DNA of 40,100 nt, taken from positions 1 to 40,100 of the forward strand of contig VSOK01000019.1 of NCBI GenBank assembly GCA_009774765.1. Reading direction: 5' to 3'. The translations under genes were made by a program, and so were the position numbers. The DNA is from Bacteroidales bacterium. GTDB taxonomy: Bacteria > Bacteroidota > Bacteroidia > Bacteroidales > UBA932. Positions 24,318 through 33,623 of the stretch are shown in pieces. The notes under the pieces were generated by a model. It was not told the origin of the DNA. It saw nothing but the letters and a program-made list of their open reading frames with translations, and searched no databases. Numbering within the stretch: position 1 is the first letter of the stretch; every line of letters starts with the position of its first letter.

Positions 24318-25850
24318 GTGGAGACTAAGAAAGAAACCTATAGTCAAAATAATCGCCGCATAGCGAAGAACACCCTGATGCTTTACATCAGGATGTTGCT
24401 TATTATGGGCGTTACTCTCTATACTTCACGTGTTGTCTTGAATCAACTTGGCGTGGAGGACTATGGGATTTATAATGCCGTTGGAGGAGTTGTCATTGCG
24501 CTTGCATTTTTGAATGGTGCGATGGCGCAGTCAACCCAGCGTTTTTTATCATTTGAAATAGGACGCGACAATGGAAATGTTTCATCTGTATTCAACAGTG
24601 CAGTAATAATTCATTTTATTATAGGAATAGGCATTTTGTTCTTGGCAGAGACATTGGGAATATGGCTGGTTAATGATTATTTGGAATATCCTGCAGAAAA
24701 AAGGTCTGCTGTGAGTGTTTTATATCAGATGTCAATCCTGACGTTTTTTATTTCTGTCGTCCAGGTACCTTTTAATGCGGCTATTATAGCACGGGAAAAA
24801 ATGCAGATATATGCCTATTTTAGTGTCATAGAGGCATTGTTGAAATTAGGGGCGGCATTATCTCTTGCTGTAGTTCCTGGAAATACATTGGTAGCGTATG
24901 GATTTCTTATAATGTTGATGACATTCATCAATGCGTTGATGTATATTGTTTATTGTTATAAGACTTTTCCTGAATGCAGGTTCAGATTTGAATGGAATAA
25001 ACCGTTGTTGAAGAAAATGTTAGGGTTTTCTGTCTGGAACAGTCTTGGACACTTGGTTTTTTCTTTGAAGAGCCAAGGGCTAAATATAATATTGAATATC
25101 TTCTTCGGACCTTTGGTAAATGCCGCATATAGTATTGCTTTACAGGTAAATAATGCAATTTGTAGCTTCAATCAAAATTTTATGACAGCATTGAATCCTC
25201 AAATTGTAAAAACTTATGCAGGAAATGAACGTGATGCTTTTGTATCACTTGTTTTCAGGGGATGTAAGATTTCTTTTTTTCTGATATTGGTCATATCATT
25301 CCCGGTTTTGCTCAATACTTCTTATATTTTGGGGATATGGCTTAAAAATCCTCCACAAAACTCAATTGGATTTGTTCAATTGATTATAATAAATTCATTG
25401 ATAGAATCGTTTACCTATACAATAGGTACAGCAATACAGGCAAAAGGTAAAATAAGGAATTATCAATTGTTTGTAAGTGGAGTCAACCTGCTGATGCTTC
25501 CGATTTCTTTTATTCTGTTCAAAGCAGGATTGAATTTTTATTGGGGATTATATGTGCTTATAGTGACTTCTTGTGCATCGTTGATTGTACGTTTGTTCTT
25601 TCTGAAGAAACTATTGTATATTTCAATAAAAGACTATTTCCAATCTGTGATTTTGAAGGCGGCTGTGATCTTATTCATAAGCGTAATCATATTGTTATTT
25701 CTGGGCAAATTCACCAGGCCGTCTATCGGAAATTATTTTGTTCTGACATTTGTAGGGGAATGCCTGCTGTTTATAGTCATCTGGTATTGCGGACTTGTCA
25801 GATCAGAACGTGGTTTTTTCATAAATTTTATTAAGGAGAAAATTAGATAA
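24318..25850 (+). CDS. Wzx-type polysaccharide flippase
   Basis: The protein is 510 aa with about 12-14 hydrophobic helices, in the MATE/MOP flippase superfamily. The N-terminal block NTLMLYIRMLLIMGVTLYTSR followed by VLNQLGVEDYGIYNAVGG is typical for Wzx-like proteins of Bacteroidetes. It would flip the undecaprenyl-linked repeat unit to the periplasmic face. The start is a GTG at 24318, 15 bp after the sugar transferase; no better ATG precedes the conserved region. This gene begins the AT-rich core of the locus. Confidence 0.9.
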   Translation: METKKETYSQNNRRIAKNTLMLYIRMLLIMGVTLYTSRVVLNQLGVEDYGIYNAVGGVVIALAFLNGAMAQSTQRFLSFEIGRDNGNVSSVFNSAVIIHFIIGIGILFLAETLGIWLVNDYLEYPAEKRSAVSVLYQMSILTFFISVVQVPFNAAIIAREKMQIYAYFSVIEALLKLGAALSLAVVPGNTLVAYGFLIMLMTFINALMYIVYCYKTFPECRFRFEWNKPLLKKMLGFSVWNSLGHLVFSLKSQGLNIILNIFFGPLVNAAYSIALQVNNAICSFNQNFMTALNPQIVKTYAGNERDAFVSLVFRGCKISFFLILVISFPVLLNTSYILGIWLKNPPQNSIGFVQLIIINSLIESFTYTIGTAIQAKGKIRNYQLFVSGVNLLMLPISFILFKAGLNFYWGLYVLIVTSCASLIVRLFFLKKLLYISIKDYFQSVILKAAVILFISVIILLFLGKFTRPSIGNYFVLTFVGECLLFIVIWYCGLVRSERGFFINFIKEKIR

Positions 25851-25852
25851 TA

Positions 25853-26935
25853 ATGAAACGATTTTTTGAATGTCTTATTCCGGTAACAGTCTGTAATCTT
25901 AAATGTGATTATTGTTATGTGATACAAGAACATAACAGATTGATGAAAATGCCGGTATTTCAATATACTGCATCACATATAAAACAGGCATTAAGCGTAG
26001 AAAGGCTTGGCGGAATCTGCTATTTCAGTATTTGTGGGGCCGGAGAGACTCTTATACCCAAAGAAACCTTGGAAATAACAAAGGCATTATTGGAAAATGG
26101 CCATTATGTCAATGTGACCAATAATGGAACGATGACGAATCGTATTGAAGAAATAGTTTCTTGGGAACCGGAACTTTTATCAAGGCTGCATCTCGCTTTT
26201 TCTCTGCATTATCTTGAACTTTTGAAGCACAATATGCTTGAACGTTTTTTCAATAATGTGAGAACGGCTCGTGCTGCTGGTTGTTCTGTGCTTGTTCAGA
26301 TTAATCTGTATGATGGATATAATCCATATTGGAATGAAATAAAGGAGTTGTGTATAAATGAATTGGGGGCTGCTCCACAGGTCGCGGCGACAAGAGATGA
26401 AAGCTCTCCTGTTTTTAAATTCCATACTGATGGCACAATAAGCGACTATATAAAACGTGGGGAGGAGTATGAGTCTCCATTATGGAATTTTACAGTCTCG
26501 AATTTTAACCTGAAACATAATAAGGAGTTTTGCTATGCAGGAGAGTGGTCAGGAACCCTGAACCTCTGCAGCGGAGAGATGACCGGGTGTTATGGACAGG
26601 GGATTCGTCAGAATATATTCGAGGATATAACAAAGCCTATCAAGTTTATGGCAATCGGTAAGCATTGTTCCAATAAGTATTGTATAAATTCAAGTCATTT
26701 CTTAAGTCTTGGCTGTATTCCTTCTTATAGCGAGGCTCCATCTTATGCTTCTCTTCGCAATAGGGCTGCTGCCGGGTGGTATACACCTAAAATGGTGAGT
26801 TTTCTGTCAGAAAAATTGTATGACAGCAATGAGCAGTATAGCGGATGGGAGCGTTTCCGTTCCAATGTATATAGCAGTTATCGGGGAATGAAGAGAACAT
26901 TGGGTAGTGTTATAAGAAAAATTATAAGAAAATGA
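25853..26935 (+). CDS. Radical SAM protein with extra C-terminal cysteines
   Basis: The protein is 360 aa. The radical SAM cluster motif CNLKCDYCY is near residues 15-23 and is followed by the GGE-like element CGAGETLIP. A C-terminal region rich in cysteines (FCYAGEW, LCSGEMTGCYGQ, KHCSNKYC, LGCIPS) suggests auxiliary iron-sulfur clusters of SPASM type. Family members perform radical chemistry on peptides, sugars or other small molecules. Within a polysaccharide operon the likely target is a sugar, a substituent or a linked peptide, but nothing in the sequence decides this. It starts 2 bp after the flippase gene and overlaps the pyruvyl-transferase gene in ATGA. Confidence 0.85.
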   Translation: MKRFFECLIPVTVCNLKCDYCYVIQEHNRLMKMPVFQYTASHIKQALSVERLGGICYFSICGAGETLIPKETLEITKALLENGHYVNVTNNGTMTNRIEEIVSWEPELLSRLHLAFSLHYLELLKHNMLERFFNNVRTARAAGCSVLVQINLYDGYNPYWNEIKELCINELGAAPQVAATRDESSPVFKFHTDGTISDYIKRGEEYESPLWNFTVSNFNLKHNKEFCYAGEWSGTLNLCSGEMTGCYGQGIRQNIFEDITKPIKFMAIGKHCSNKYCINSSHFLSLGCIPSYSEAPSYASLRNRAAAGWYTPKMVSFLSEKLYDSNEQYSGWERFRSNVYSSYRGMKRTLGSVIRKIIRK

Positions 26936-27906
26936 ATCATATTCAGGTGAATGCTTTTCGTGAAACTATTACAGAGAAGCTGCGGCCCTTGTTATCTGAT
27001 AAGGCTATATTGGCGGATGCTCCATATTATAACAATATAGGGGATGTGCTTATATGGCAGGGAATAACAGATTTTCTTAAAGAGAATTCAATACGTTTGT
27101 TGAAGACGACAAGTTATAATACATTCACATTTCCTGAACTAAGTGATGATGTCGTGATATTGCTGATGGGAGGCGGAAACTTCGGGGATTTGTGGCGGTG
27201 GTTTCAGGAGTTCAGGTTGAGAGTAATAGAGTGTTATCCCAATAATAGAATCATTATGTTTCCTCAATCTGTATGGTATCAGGATGAGTCTTTGATCCAA
27301 AAGGATGCGGAGATAATGTCAAAACACAAAGATCTTCATCTTTGTGCCCGTGATCAGTACAGCTATGATTTTATGGTACGCCATTTCTCTTCAAATGATA
27401 TTATTCTTGTTCCTGATATGGCTTTCTGTATAAATGAGGAAAGGCTTATACCATACCGGAGCAGATCAACGGACAGAAAACTCTTTTTCAAGAGGATTGA
27501 CAAGGAAATGTCCGAATCTACACCTGATTGTATCGGTGAGGATACAGAGATACACGATTGGCCGACCATAGAACGGAAACCTGGAATTCTATGGTGGCTT
27601 GGAAAGGTGTGTGGTGTAGCCAAGCGTTTGAAATCAATAAAATGCCTGGCCGCTTTAGTTTATGCTGCTGTTGATTTTATGGCATTTCATTACTTGAGAG
27701 GAAAATTCGTCAGAACAGGCTGTGAGTTTCTTGCTCCTTATTGTAAGGTTATAACTACCAGGCTCCACGCTATGATATTATCGATACTTCTTGACAAACA
27801 GGTTGATTATATTGACAATACGACAGGTAAACTTTCTGCTTTTGCTGATACTTGGCTAAATGATATTGATACGGTTACTCCATACGCAAAGAAAAGTAGA
27901 TTATGA
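26932..27906 (+). CDS. Polysaccharide pyruvyl transferase-family protein
   Basis: The protein is 324 aa. Family blocks are YYNNIGDVLIWQG at the N-terminus, ILLMGGGNFGDLW, FPQSVWYQ, the Arg in HLCARDQYSY, VPDMAF, and TRLHAMILSILL near the C-terminus. These match the GT-B-like polysaccharide pyruvyl transferase family, which adds a pyruvate ketal from phosphoenolpyruvate to a sugar; some members do other transfers. It overlaps the neighbouring genes at both ends by 4 bp, so it is coupled to the radical SAM protein and the next glycosyltransferase. Confidence 0.88.
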   Translation: MNHIQVNAFRETITEKLRPLLSDKAILADAPYYNNIGDVLIWQGITDFLKENSIRLLKTTSYNTFTFPELSDDVVILLMGGGNFGDLWRWFQEFRLRVIECYPNNRIIMFPQSVWYQDESLIQKDAEIMSKHKDLHLCARDQYSYDFMVRHFSSNDIILVPDMAFCINEERLIPYRSRSTDRKLFFKRIDKEMSESTPDCIGEDTEIHDWPTIERKPGILWWLGKVCGVAKRLKSIKCLAALVYAAVDFMAFHYLRGKFVRTGCEFLAPYCKVITTRLHAMILSILLDKQVDYIDNTTGKLSAFADTWLNDIDTVTPYAKKSRL

Positions 27907-28898
27907 TAAATGTTTCTGTTCTGGTTCCTGTATATGGGGTGGAAAAATATATTGAACGCTGTGCCCGCTCTCTTTTTGAGCAGACAATGCAGGATGGTAT
28001 CGAATTCATTTTTACAAATGATTGTACAAAAGATCGCAGTATTGAGATTCTTAAATCAGTCCTGGATGAATATCCGCACCGTAAAACTCAGGTAAAGATA
28101 GTTAATCACGAAAAGAATCAGGGACTTGCTGTATCTCGGGTGACTGGACTTAATGCCGCCAGTGGAGAATATATAGCTCATTGTGACAGTGACGACTGGG
28201 TAGAGCCTGATATGTACGGACTTATGTATCGTACAGCAAAGGAAAAAGATGCTGATATTGTTGTATGTGACTTTTTTAACGAATATCAATCTCATTCAAA
28301 AGCCGTTTCCCAGGAGTTTTCCTTATCAAAAGAAGACACTGTCCTTTCAATGATTTTCCATAATGGAAAACAGTATGGGTATATGTGGAACAGGTTGGTG
28401 AGGAGAGATTTTTATCTGATGGATAAAGATTGGAAATGTCCGGACTCGATTTCTTGGGGAGAAGATATCGTGGTCACTATACCTCAATTTGCAAGAGCTG
28501 GTATTACAGCAGGTTTAGAGCGTCCGCTGTATCATTATAATTGTGCCAATACAGGTTCAATGACAGCACGGCTTTCTGAGCGTTATATCTTTTCTGCAGT
28601 GAATGCGTATGCTCATATTAAATCCTTGCTGCCTGCCGACAACATTTCCTGGCAACTCGCTTTGGACAATAGAATTGCGTGGTATGCGGATACAATGATT
28701 CACTCAACGGGCAATTATAGTCCGGACCTGTGGCGGGAGAAGTTTGCCGGAAGCACTTCTCGTATAAATCGACCATTACGTCAACGTATTTCAACGTATT
28801 TTATACAACATAAATTGGATAAAATCAATTATGTATATGTCAAGATGGTTGAGATGCTGGTTGATATTAAACATTCTCTTCATTTGAACAAGTCTTGA
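27903..28898 (+). CDS. Family 2 glycosyltransferase
   Basis: The protein is 331 aa with a GT-A fold: NVSVLVPVYGVEKYIERC at the start, TNDCTKDRS, then the DxD region HCDSDDWVEPDMY, and WGEDIVVT as the likely catalytic-base block. It adds one sugar to the growing lipid-linked repeat unit on the cytoplasmic face. Donor and acceptor are unknown. It overlaps the pyruvyl transferase by 4 bp. Confidence 0.92.
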   Translation: MINVSVLVPVYGVEKYIERCARSLFEQTMQDGIEFIFTNDCTKDRSIEILKSVLDEYPHRKTQVKIVNHEKNQGLAVSRVTGLNAASGEYIAHCDSDDWVEPDMYGLMYRTAKEKDADIVVCDFFNEYQSHSKAVSQEFSLSKEDTVLSMIFHNGKQYGYMWNRLVRRDFYLMDKDWKCPDSISWGEDIVVTIPQFARAGITAGLERPLYHYNCANTGSMTARLSERYIFSAVNAYAHIKSLLPADNISWQLALDNRIAWYADTMIHSTGNYSPDLWREKFAGSTSRINRPLRQRISTYFIQHKLDKINYVYVKMVEMLVDIKHSLHLNKS

Positions 28899-30055
28899 TT
28901 CATATTGACAGTATGGGCAATACATTATCATTGAAGAATTCATCATTTATAGTGTCTATGTACGCGTTGGCACTATTATATGCCGTATTTGAGAATTTTT
29001 TGCCATCCTTTGGATTCTTTGACGAATTTATTGCGATGCTTCTTTTTATGTATTCCGTATTGTTCGGTGGAATATTGAAAAAAAAGGAATTTCTATTTTT
29101 TTTATCTATTGTATTGTTTTATATAATTTACTCAAAAATAACCAGTGTAAATATATTCAGGGCACAATTGCGTGATTTGATTTCAATAACAAAACCTTTT
29201 CTCTGTTTTTATGCGGCGTATTATATGAAATATACATTGACGGCTGAACATAAAAAAATATTGTCAAGATTATCTTGGTTATTTGGTGTGTGTTTATGGG
29301 GAATATTGCCGTTTATTAATAGTTTGTATGCCAATACTGCAGCATTTTATACTCCGTGTGTATTATGTGCGGCAACATATCTTGTGTTTTCGAGAAAGGA
29401 AAAAAGAGATTGGATTATTGCTCTTTTCTTGCTCATACCGGGGCTGTTTACAGGAAGAAGTAAGTTTTATACAGAGTTTATTCTTTTTGTGTTCATTGCT
29501 TTCTTTTGGAAAAAATCAATCAAGATATCTCTTAAATGGGTGCTGATTGCTGTTTCGTTGGTAGCAGTGAGTATACTTGTGAGCTGGACTAAGTTTAATC
29601 TGTATTTTATCAGTGGAGTAGAAGAGGGTGTTGCCCGTTCTCTTTTATATGTAAAATCAGCATCTGTTTTTATGGATTATTTTCCTTTTGGAAGTGGATT
29701 GGGTACATTTGGAACAGATGCTTCTGGAAAATACTATTCTCCGTTGTATTATATTTATGACTTGAATAATGTCTATGGGTTGTCTGTTGACGACTATGGG
29801 ACAGACAATAATTTCTTTTCTGATACTTTTTATCCCGTATTGATTGCTGAATTTGGATTGGTTGGGATAATTCTTTTTATTGCATTTTGGAAATGTCGAT
29901 TTAGTAATATATCCAAGTATGGCCAGAGTTTTAAGATTTTTATCTTTTTGCTGTTTTTTGTTCTTGTTGAGTCAATTGCTTCGCCTACATTTGTGACAAT
30001 GACAATGATTCCGATAATGTTGGCCATAGGAATGCTTTCAAATGAGAAGATTTAA
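28895..30055 (+). CDS. Wzy-like polysaccharide polymerase
   Basis: The protein is about 380 aa with about ten hydrophobic segments and a large extracytoplasmic loop around 255-310 (VARSLLYVKSASVFMDYFPFGSG through DDYGTDNNFFSDTF), the topology of Wzy and O-antigen ligase proteins. It would join repeat units in the periplasm. The coordinate given is a TTG that overlaps the upstream stop; the first ATG in frame is at 28913 and is equally possible. Sequence identity among Wzy proteins is low, so the call rests on topology and position between flippase and transferases. Confidence 0.78.
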   Translation: MIHIDSMGNTLSLKNSSFIVSMYALALLYAVFENFLPSFGFFDEFIAMLLFMYSVLFGGILKKKEFLFFLSIVLFYIIYSKITSVNIFRAQLRDLISITKPFLCFYAAYYMKYTLTAEHKKILSRLSWLFGVCLWGILPFINSLYANTAAFYTPCVLCAATYLVFSRKEKRDWIIALFLLIPGLFTGRSKFYTEFILFVFIAFFWKKSIKISLKWVLIAVSLVAVSILVSWTKFNLYFISGVEEGVARSLLYVKSASVFMDYFPFGSGLGTFGTDASGKYYSPLYYIYDLNNVYGLSVDDYGTDNNFFSDTFYPVLIAEFGLVGIILFIAFWKCRFSNISKYGQSFKIFIFLLFFVLVESIASPTFVTMTMIPIMLAIGMLSNEKI

Positions 30056-30072
30056 ATTAAGTGATAAATAAA

Positions 30073-31092
30073 ATGCCTAAAGTTTCAGTAATAGTTCCTG
30101 TTTATAATGTTGAGCAGTATTTTGACAGATGTGTTGAGTCATTGCTGTCACAAACGCTGCGAGATATAGAAATCATATTGGTAGATGACGGATCACCTGA
30201 CAGTTGTCCTCAGATGTGTGATTGTTATGCTCAAAAAGATCATCGAATAAAAGTCGTACACCAACCCAATAAAGGACTTGGATTTGCCAGGAACAGCGGT
30301 TTGGACTTGGTGACAGGGGAGTATGTGGCTTTTGTGGACAGTGATGACTATGTCAGCTCAAATATGTATGAGACTCTTTACAGGACAGCTGCTGAACACG
30401 ATTGTGATGTTGTTTATTCGGGATTTAAAAAAGGAATTGCTCCTGGATGTTTTCTTGATGTCCAGGAAGTTGATGGGTATAAAGAATTTCGGGGCAAACA
30501 AATAGATGAGTTGATACCTGATTTTATAGCTGCCCCGCCATACAGTAAGAAAGAATATATTTATGAGATGTCTGTATGGCATTCTATATATCGTGCCGAT
30601 ATAATAAAAAACAATAGTCTCAGATTTGTGTCAGAACGTGAGTTTGCCTCAGAAGATATACCATTTCAAATAGATTTTCTGAAATGCGCTTCAAATGCGG
30701 CATTTGTTCCGGATATTTTATATGTGTATTGTTATAATTCAGGATCACTGACAAAGAAATTTCCAATTGAAAAATTTGACAGAATGAAGAAATTGTATGA
30801 GTTACTTGTGATTAAAACAAAAGAGTATGACAATGATGCGTTGAGACCTACAAGATTGTTTATAGGGTATGTCCGTACATTTATAAGGCAGATTGTTTCT
30901 TCTGAACAAAGGTTCAGTACAAAAATATTATATATCAAGACTGTGGTGGAGGATTCTATATGGAATAGTGTACAAAAAAGATATAAAACAAAGTATTTGC
31001 CTATTCATCAGAATATAATGCTGAAGCTTATATTTTTGAAATGTAAATATATGGTTTATTTGTATGCGTGGATGTTTAATTGGGTTCGTTAG
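30073..31092 (+). CDS. Family 2 glycosyltransferase
   Basis: The protein is about 339 aa, GT-A fold: PKVSVIVPVYNVEQYFDRC, LVDDGSPDSCPQMC, and the DxD block FVDSDDYVSSNMYE. The ASEDIPFQIDF segment fits the acceptor-side catalytic region. The ATG at 30073 is preferred because it lies at the usual family start; a GTG at 30061 is in frame. The sugar specificity is unknown. It is related to the GT2 protein at 27.9 kb by family, but the two are clearly different in sequence. Confidence 0.92.
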   Translation: MPKVSVIVPVYNVEQYFDRCVESLLSQTLRDIEIILVDDGSPDSCPQMCDCYAQKDHRIKVVHQPNKGLGFARNSGLDLVTGEYVAFVDSDDYVSSNMYETLYRTAAEHDCDVVYSGFKKGIAPGCFLDVQEVDGYKEFRGKQIDELIPDFIAAPPYSKKEYIYEMSVWHSIYRADIIKNNSLRFVSEREFASEDIPFQIDFLKCASNAAFVPDILYVYCYNSGSLTKKFPIEKFDRMKKLYELLVIKTKEYDNDALRPTRLFIGYVRTFIRQIVSSEQRFSTKILYIKTVVEDSIWNSVQKRYKTKYLPIHQNIMLKLIFLKCKYMVYLYAWMFNWVR

Positions 31093-31095
31093 AAT

Positions 31096-31620
31096 ATGAA
31101 AAAGAAGTTTTTCTTGATTTTGTATTATGGATTGGCACAATATCTTCCGGATTCATATAGTCCTTTTGTCGGTAGATTGGCTAATGCAATCCGTATATTT
31201 TGTGTGAAAAGAATATTTAAGAAATGCGGAAAGGTCAGTGCCATAAACAGAAAAGTATATTTTGGAACGGGTAAAGATATTGAAATAGGAGATTATAGTA
31301 GTATTGGTAGAGATAGCATCATACCTAAGAATACAATAATTGGCAAATATGTGATGATGGCTCCAGAGGTTCATATAGTGTCTGATAATCATTCCTTTTC
31401 ATCAACTGAGATGCCTATGTGCTTTCAGGGAGCAAACAAAAATCATCCTCCGACAATAATAGAAGATGATTGCTGGATAGGGGTAAGGGTTATTATGACT
31501 CCTGGTCGCCATATCAAACGAGGAAGTATTATTGCGGCTGGAGCAGTTTTGACAAAAAATTTTGATGAGTATTCAATTGTCGGTGGAAATCCGGCGAAAT
31601 TGATTAGAAGTAGAATTTAA
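31096..31620 (+). CDS. Left-handed beta-helix O-acetyltransferase
   Basis: The protein is 174 aa with hexapeptide repeats from about residue 55 (IEIGDYSSIGRDSIIPKNTI), the catalytic His in VSDNHSF, and the C-terminal coil IIEDDCWIGVRVIM ending in VGGNPAKLIRSR. This is the CatB/maltose-acetyltransferase-like group of xenobiotic/sugar acetyltransferases. It probably O-acetylates a sugar of the repeat unit from acetyl-CoA in the cytoplasm. It begins 3 bp after the preceding transferase. Confidence 0.9.
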   Translation: MKKKFFLILYYGLAQYLPDSYSPFVGRLANAIRIFCVKRIFKKCGKVSAINRKVYFGTGKDIEIGDYSSIGRDSIIPKNTIIGKYVMMAPEVHIVSDNHSFSSTEMPMCFQGANKNHPPTIIEDDCWIGVRVIMTPGRHIKRGSIIAAGAVLTKNFDEYSIVGGNPAKLIRSRI

Positions 31621-31629
31621 AGATATAAT

Positions 31630-32544
31630 ATGAGTGCAAAAGTAGCTTTTATTACCCAATCATATAAAGATGATTTCGAAGAATGTTCTTTTTTGTGTGA
31701 GAGTATTGACAGATTTGCTCCTGATATAGATCATTTCATATTTGTAAATGATGAAGATTATAAATTGTTTAAAAATGGAATGTCATATAAAAGACATAAG
31801 GTATTCAAAAAATCTTCTGTTTTACCGTGGTATTTAATACGTATTCCATTTAAAATAATGGGACATCATTTTCATTTGAATTTGTTTGGCTTGCCTGTCA
31901 GAGAATGGATTATACAACAGATTTGTAAATTAGGTGTGTTTGAAGTTATTGGCAATGAATATGATGCAGTATTCAATGTTGACAGTGAAATTGTTCTTAT
32001 GAAACCATTGGATTTGTCATCTTGGATACAAGGAGACAAATATATGTTGTATCGGACAGATATTTTGGATGTGCCAGGACATTCGGAGTTTTGTTCTGTA
32101 GCAGAAAAATTATTTGATATCAATCGAATAGATTTTGATCAGTATGCCTATATGGCTCAACCTGTTTGTTTTGAAAAACAAAATTTGTCTGAATTGTTAT
32201 GTCGCATTAGCAGACATAATGTGTTTCATAGTTGGAAGTTGACTCTGTGCAACACATATAGATTCAGTGAGTTTTATTTATATAGTATTTTTTGTATATA
32301 TAAATTAAAATGCAGGAATCATTTTGTTACTAATGTTCAGTCTTTTCCTATTCTTGAAAGGCCTTCATTTGCAAATTCAGATGCATTTTATAAAAGTATA
32401 GAAACCAAATTGGAACAAAATAGCTTATTTTATGGGTTATGTTTCCAAAAAAAGAGCAGAAAAACGATGAGTGGCGAGTATATTTCGTTTGATTTGTTAA
32501 AAAAGGCAGTTGTTAAATATTGGGATTCCCATAATGGACATTAA
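31630..32544 (+). CDS. DUF6492-type putative glycosyltransferase
   Basis: The protein is 304 aa. It starts VAFITQSYKDDFEECSFLCE and has a DxD-like element in AVFNVDSEIVLMKP, resembling the DUF6492 proteins found in polysaccharide loci and thought to be GT-A-like glycosyltransferases. There are no membrane helices. The assignment is from memory of the family pattern and is less sure than the other transferases. It is among the most AT-rich genes of the locus. Confidence 0.65.
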   Translation: MSAKVAFITQSYKDDFEECSFLCESIDRFAPDIDHFIFVNDEDYKLFKNGMSYKRHKVFKKSSVLPWYLIRIPFKIMGHHFHLNLFGLPVREWIIQQICKLGVFEVIGNEYDAVFNVDSEIVLMKPLDLSSWIQGDKYMLYRTDILDVPGHSEFCSVAEKLFDINRIDFDQYAYMAQPVCFEKQNLSELLCRISRHNVFHSWKLTLCNTYRFSEFYLYSIFCIYKLKCRNHFVTNVQSFPILERPSFANSDAFYKSIETKLEQNSLFYGLCFQKKSRKTMSGEYISFDLLKKAVVKYWDSHNGH

Positions 32545-32548
32545 TACG

Positions 32549-33601
32549 ATGAAGAATATCCTGATGTGCGGTTCTTCTCTCGCCGTTAAAGGAGGGATGG
32601 TATCTGTTGTCAAAAATTATCTTGAGTATGACGGCTGGGATGATTACCGGATAATATATGTCCCGACACATATTGAGAAGAATAAGTATGCTCTTATGCT
32701 TTTTTTCGGGGTGGCATATATAAAAATTATTTTTTTTATTCTTACCAGACATATTGACATTGCTCACCTTCATATGGCGGAAAGGGGAAGTTTCTACAGA
32801 AAAGCCTTTCTTGTTCGTACACTTAACTTCTTTGGCATAAAGACTATTTTACATCATCACGGAGCAGAGTTTGAACCATTTTATGAAAGTCTTTCTGATA
32901 AACAGAAAAAATATGTTTCTGATATTCTTGAGAAGGCTGATCTGAATATTGTATTGAGCAGGAGACTTGTTTCAATGATTGCTGATAAAGCACCAGCAGC
33001 AAAAATAGAGGTCCTTTATAATGCTGTACCTGTATATGAACACAATCCTTTCAATATGAATGCTAAAAATATCTTGTTTTTAGGTCGTCTCGGGAAACGA
33101 AAAGGAGTATATGACTTTCTGGATGCTTTATTGATTTTGGACAGTCGTATGAATGAAGATGTCAAGGTCTATTTGTGTGGTGATGGTGACGTGGAGGCAG
33201 TTATGGCTAAGGTCGCACAGATGGGCCTTGAGCATAGAATTGCTCATATAGGTTGGATAGACAGTGCAAAAAGAGAGGCGTTTATGAAAAATACAATGAT
33301 CAATGTATTGCCTTCTTATAACGAGGGGCTTCCGATGACGATTCTGGAAACGATGGCTTATGGAATACCTAATATAAGTACTAAAATCGCTTCTATTCCG
33401 GAAGTTATAAATGATGGGGTAAATGGTTTTATGATAACTCCAGGAGATATTGAATCATTGGTTGACAGGATAGGGATGCTTGTATCAGACAGTTTGCTTC
33501 GCAGGAAATTCAGTGATGATGCTTATAATTTTATAACAGATAATTTTTCTTTGAAAAATAATATCGGGCATTTGAAAAAAATATATGGCGATATGCTATA
33601 G
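32549..33601 (+). CDS. Family 4 glycosyltransferase
   Basis: The protein is about 350 aa with GT-B fold. The N-terminal loop is SSLAVKGGMVSVVKNYL. The C-terminal donor-binding domain has ILFLGRLGKRKGVYDFLDA and the EX7E block YNEGLPMTILETMAYGIP, with EVINDGVNGFMI. It would add a sugar in retaining mode to the lipid-linked chain. I use the ATG at 32549, 4 bp after the upstream stop; an ATG at 32534 and a TTG at 32510 are in frame but would overlap the upstream gene. Confidence 0.92.
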   Translation: MKNILMCGSSLAVKGGMVSVVKNYLEYDGWDDYRIIYVPTHIEKNKYALMLFFGVAYIKIIFFILTRHIDIAHLHMAERGSFYRKAFLVRTLNFFGIKTILHHHGAEFEPFYESLSDKQKKYVSDILEKADLNIVLSRRLVSMIADKAPAAKIEVLYNAVPVYEHNPFNMNAKNILFLGRLGKRKGVYDFLDALLILDSRMNEDVKVYLCGDGDVEAVMAKVAQMGLEHRIAHIGWIDSAKREAFMKNTMINVLPSYNEGLPMTILETMAYGIPNISTKIASIPEVINDGVNGFMITPGDIESLVDRIGMLVSDSLLRRKFSDDAYNFITDNFSLKNNIGHLKKIYGDML

Positions 33602-33623
33602 TTTTATGTAAATTTCTAATATT

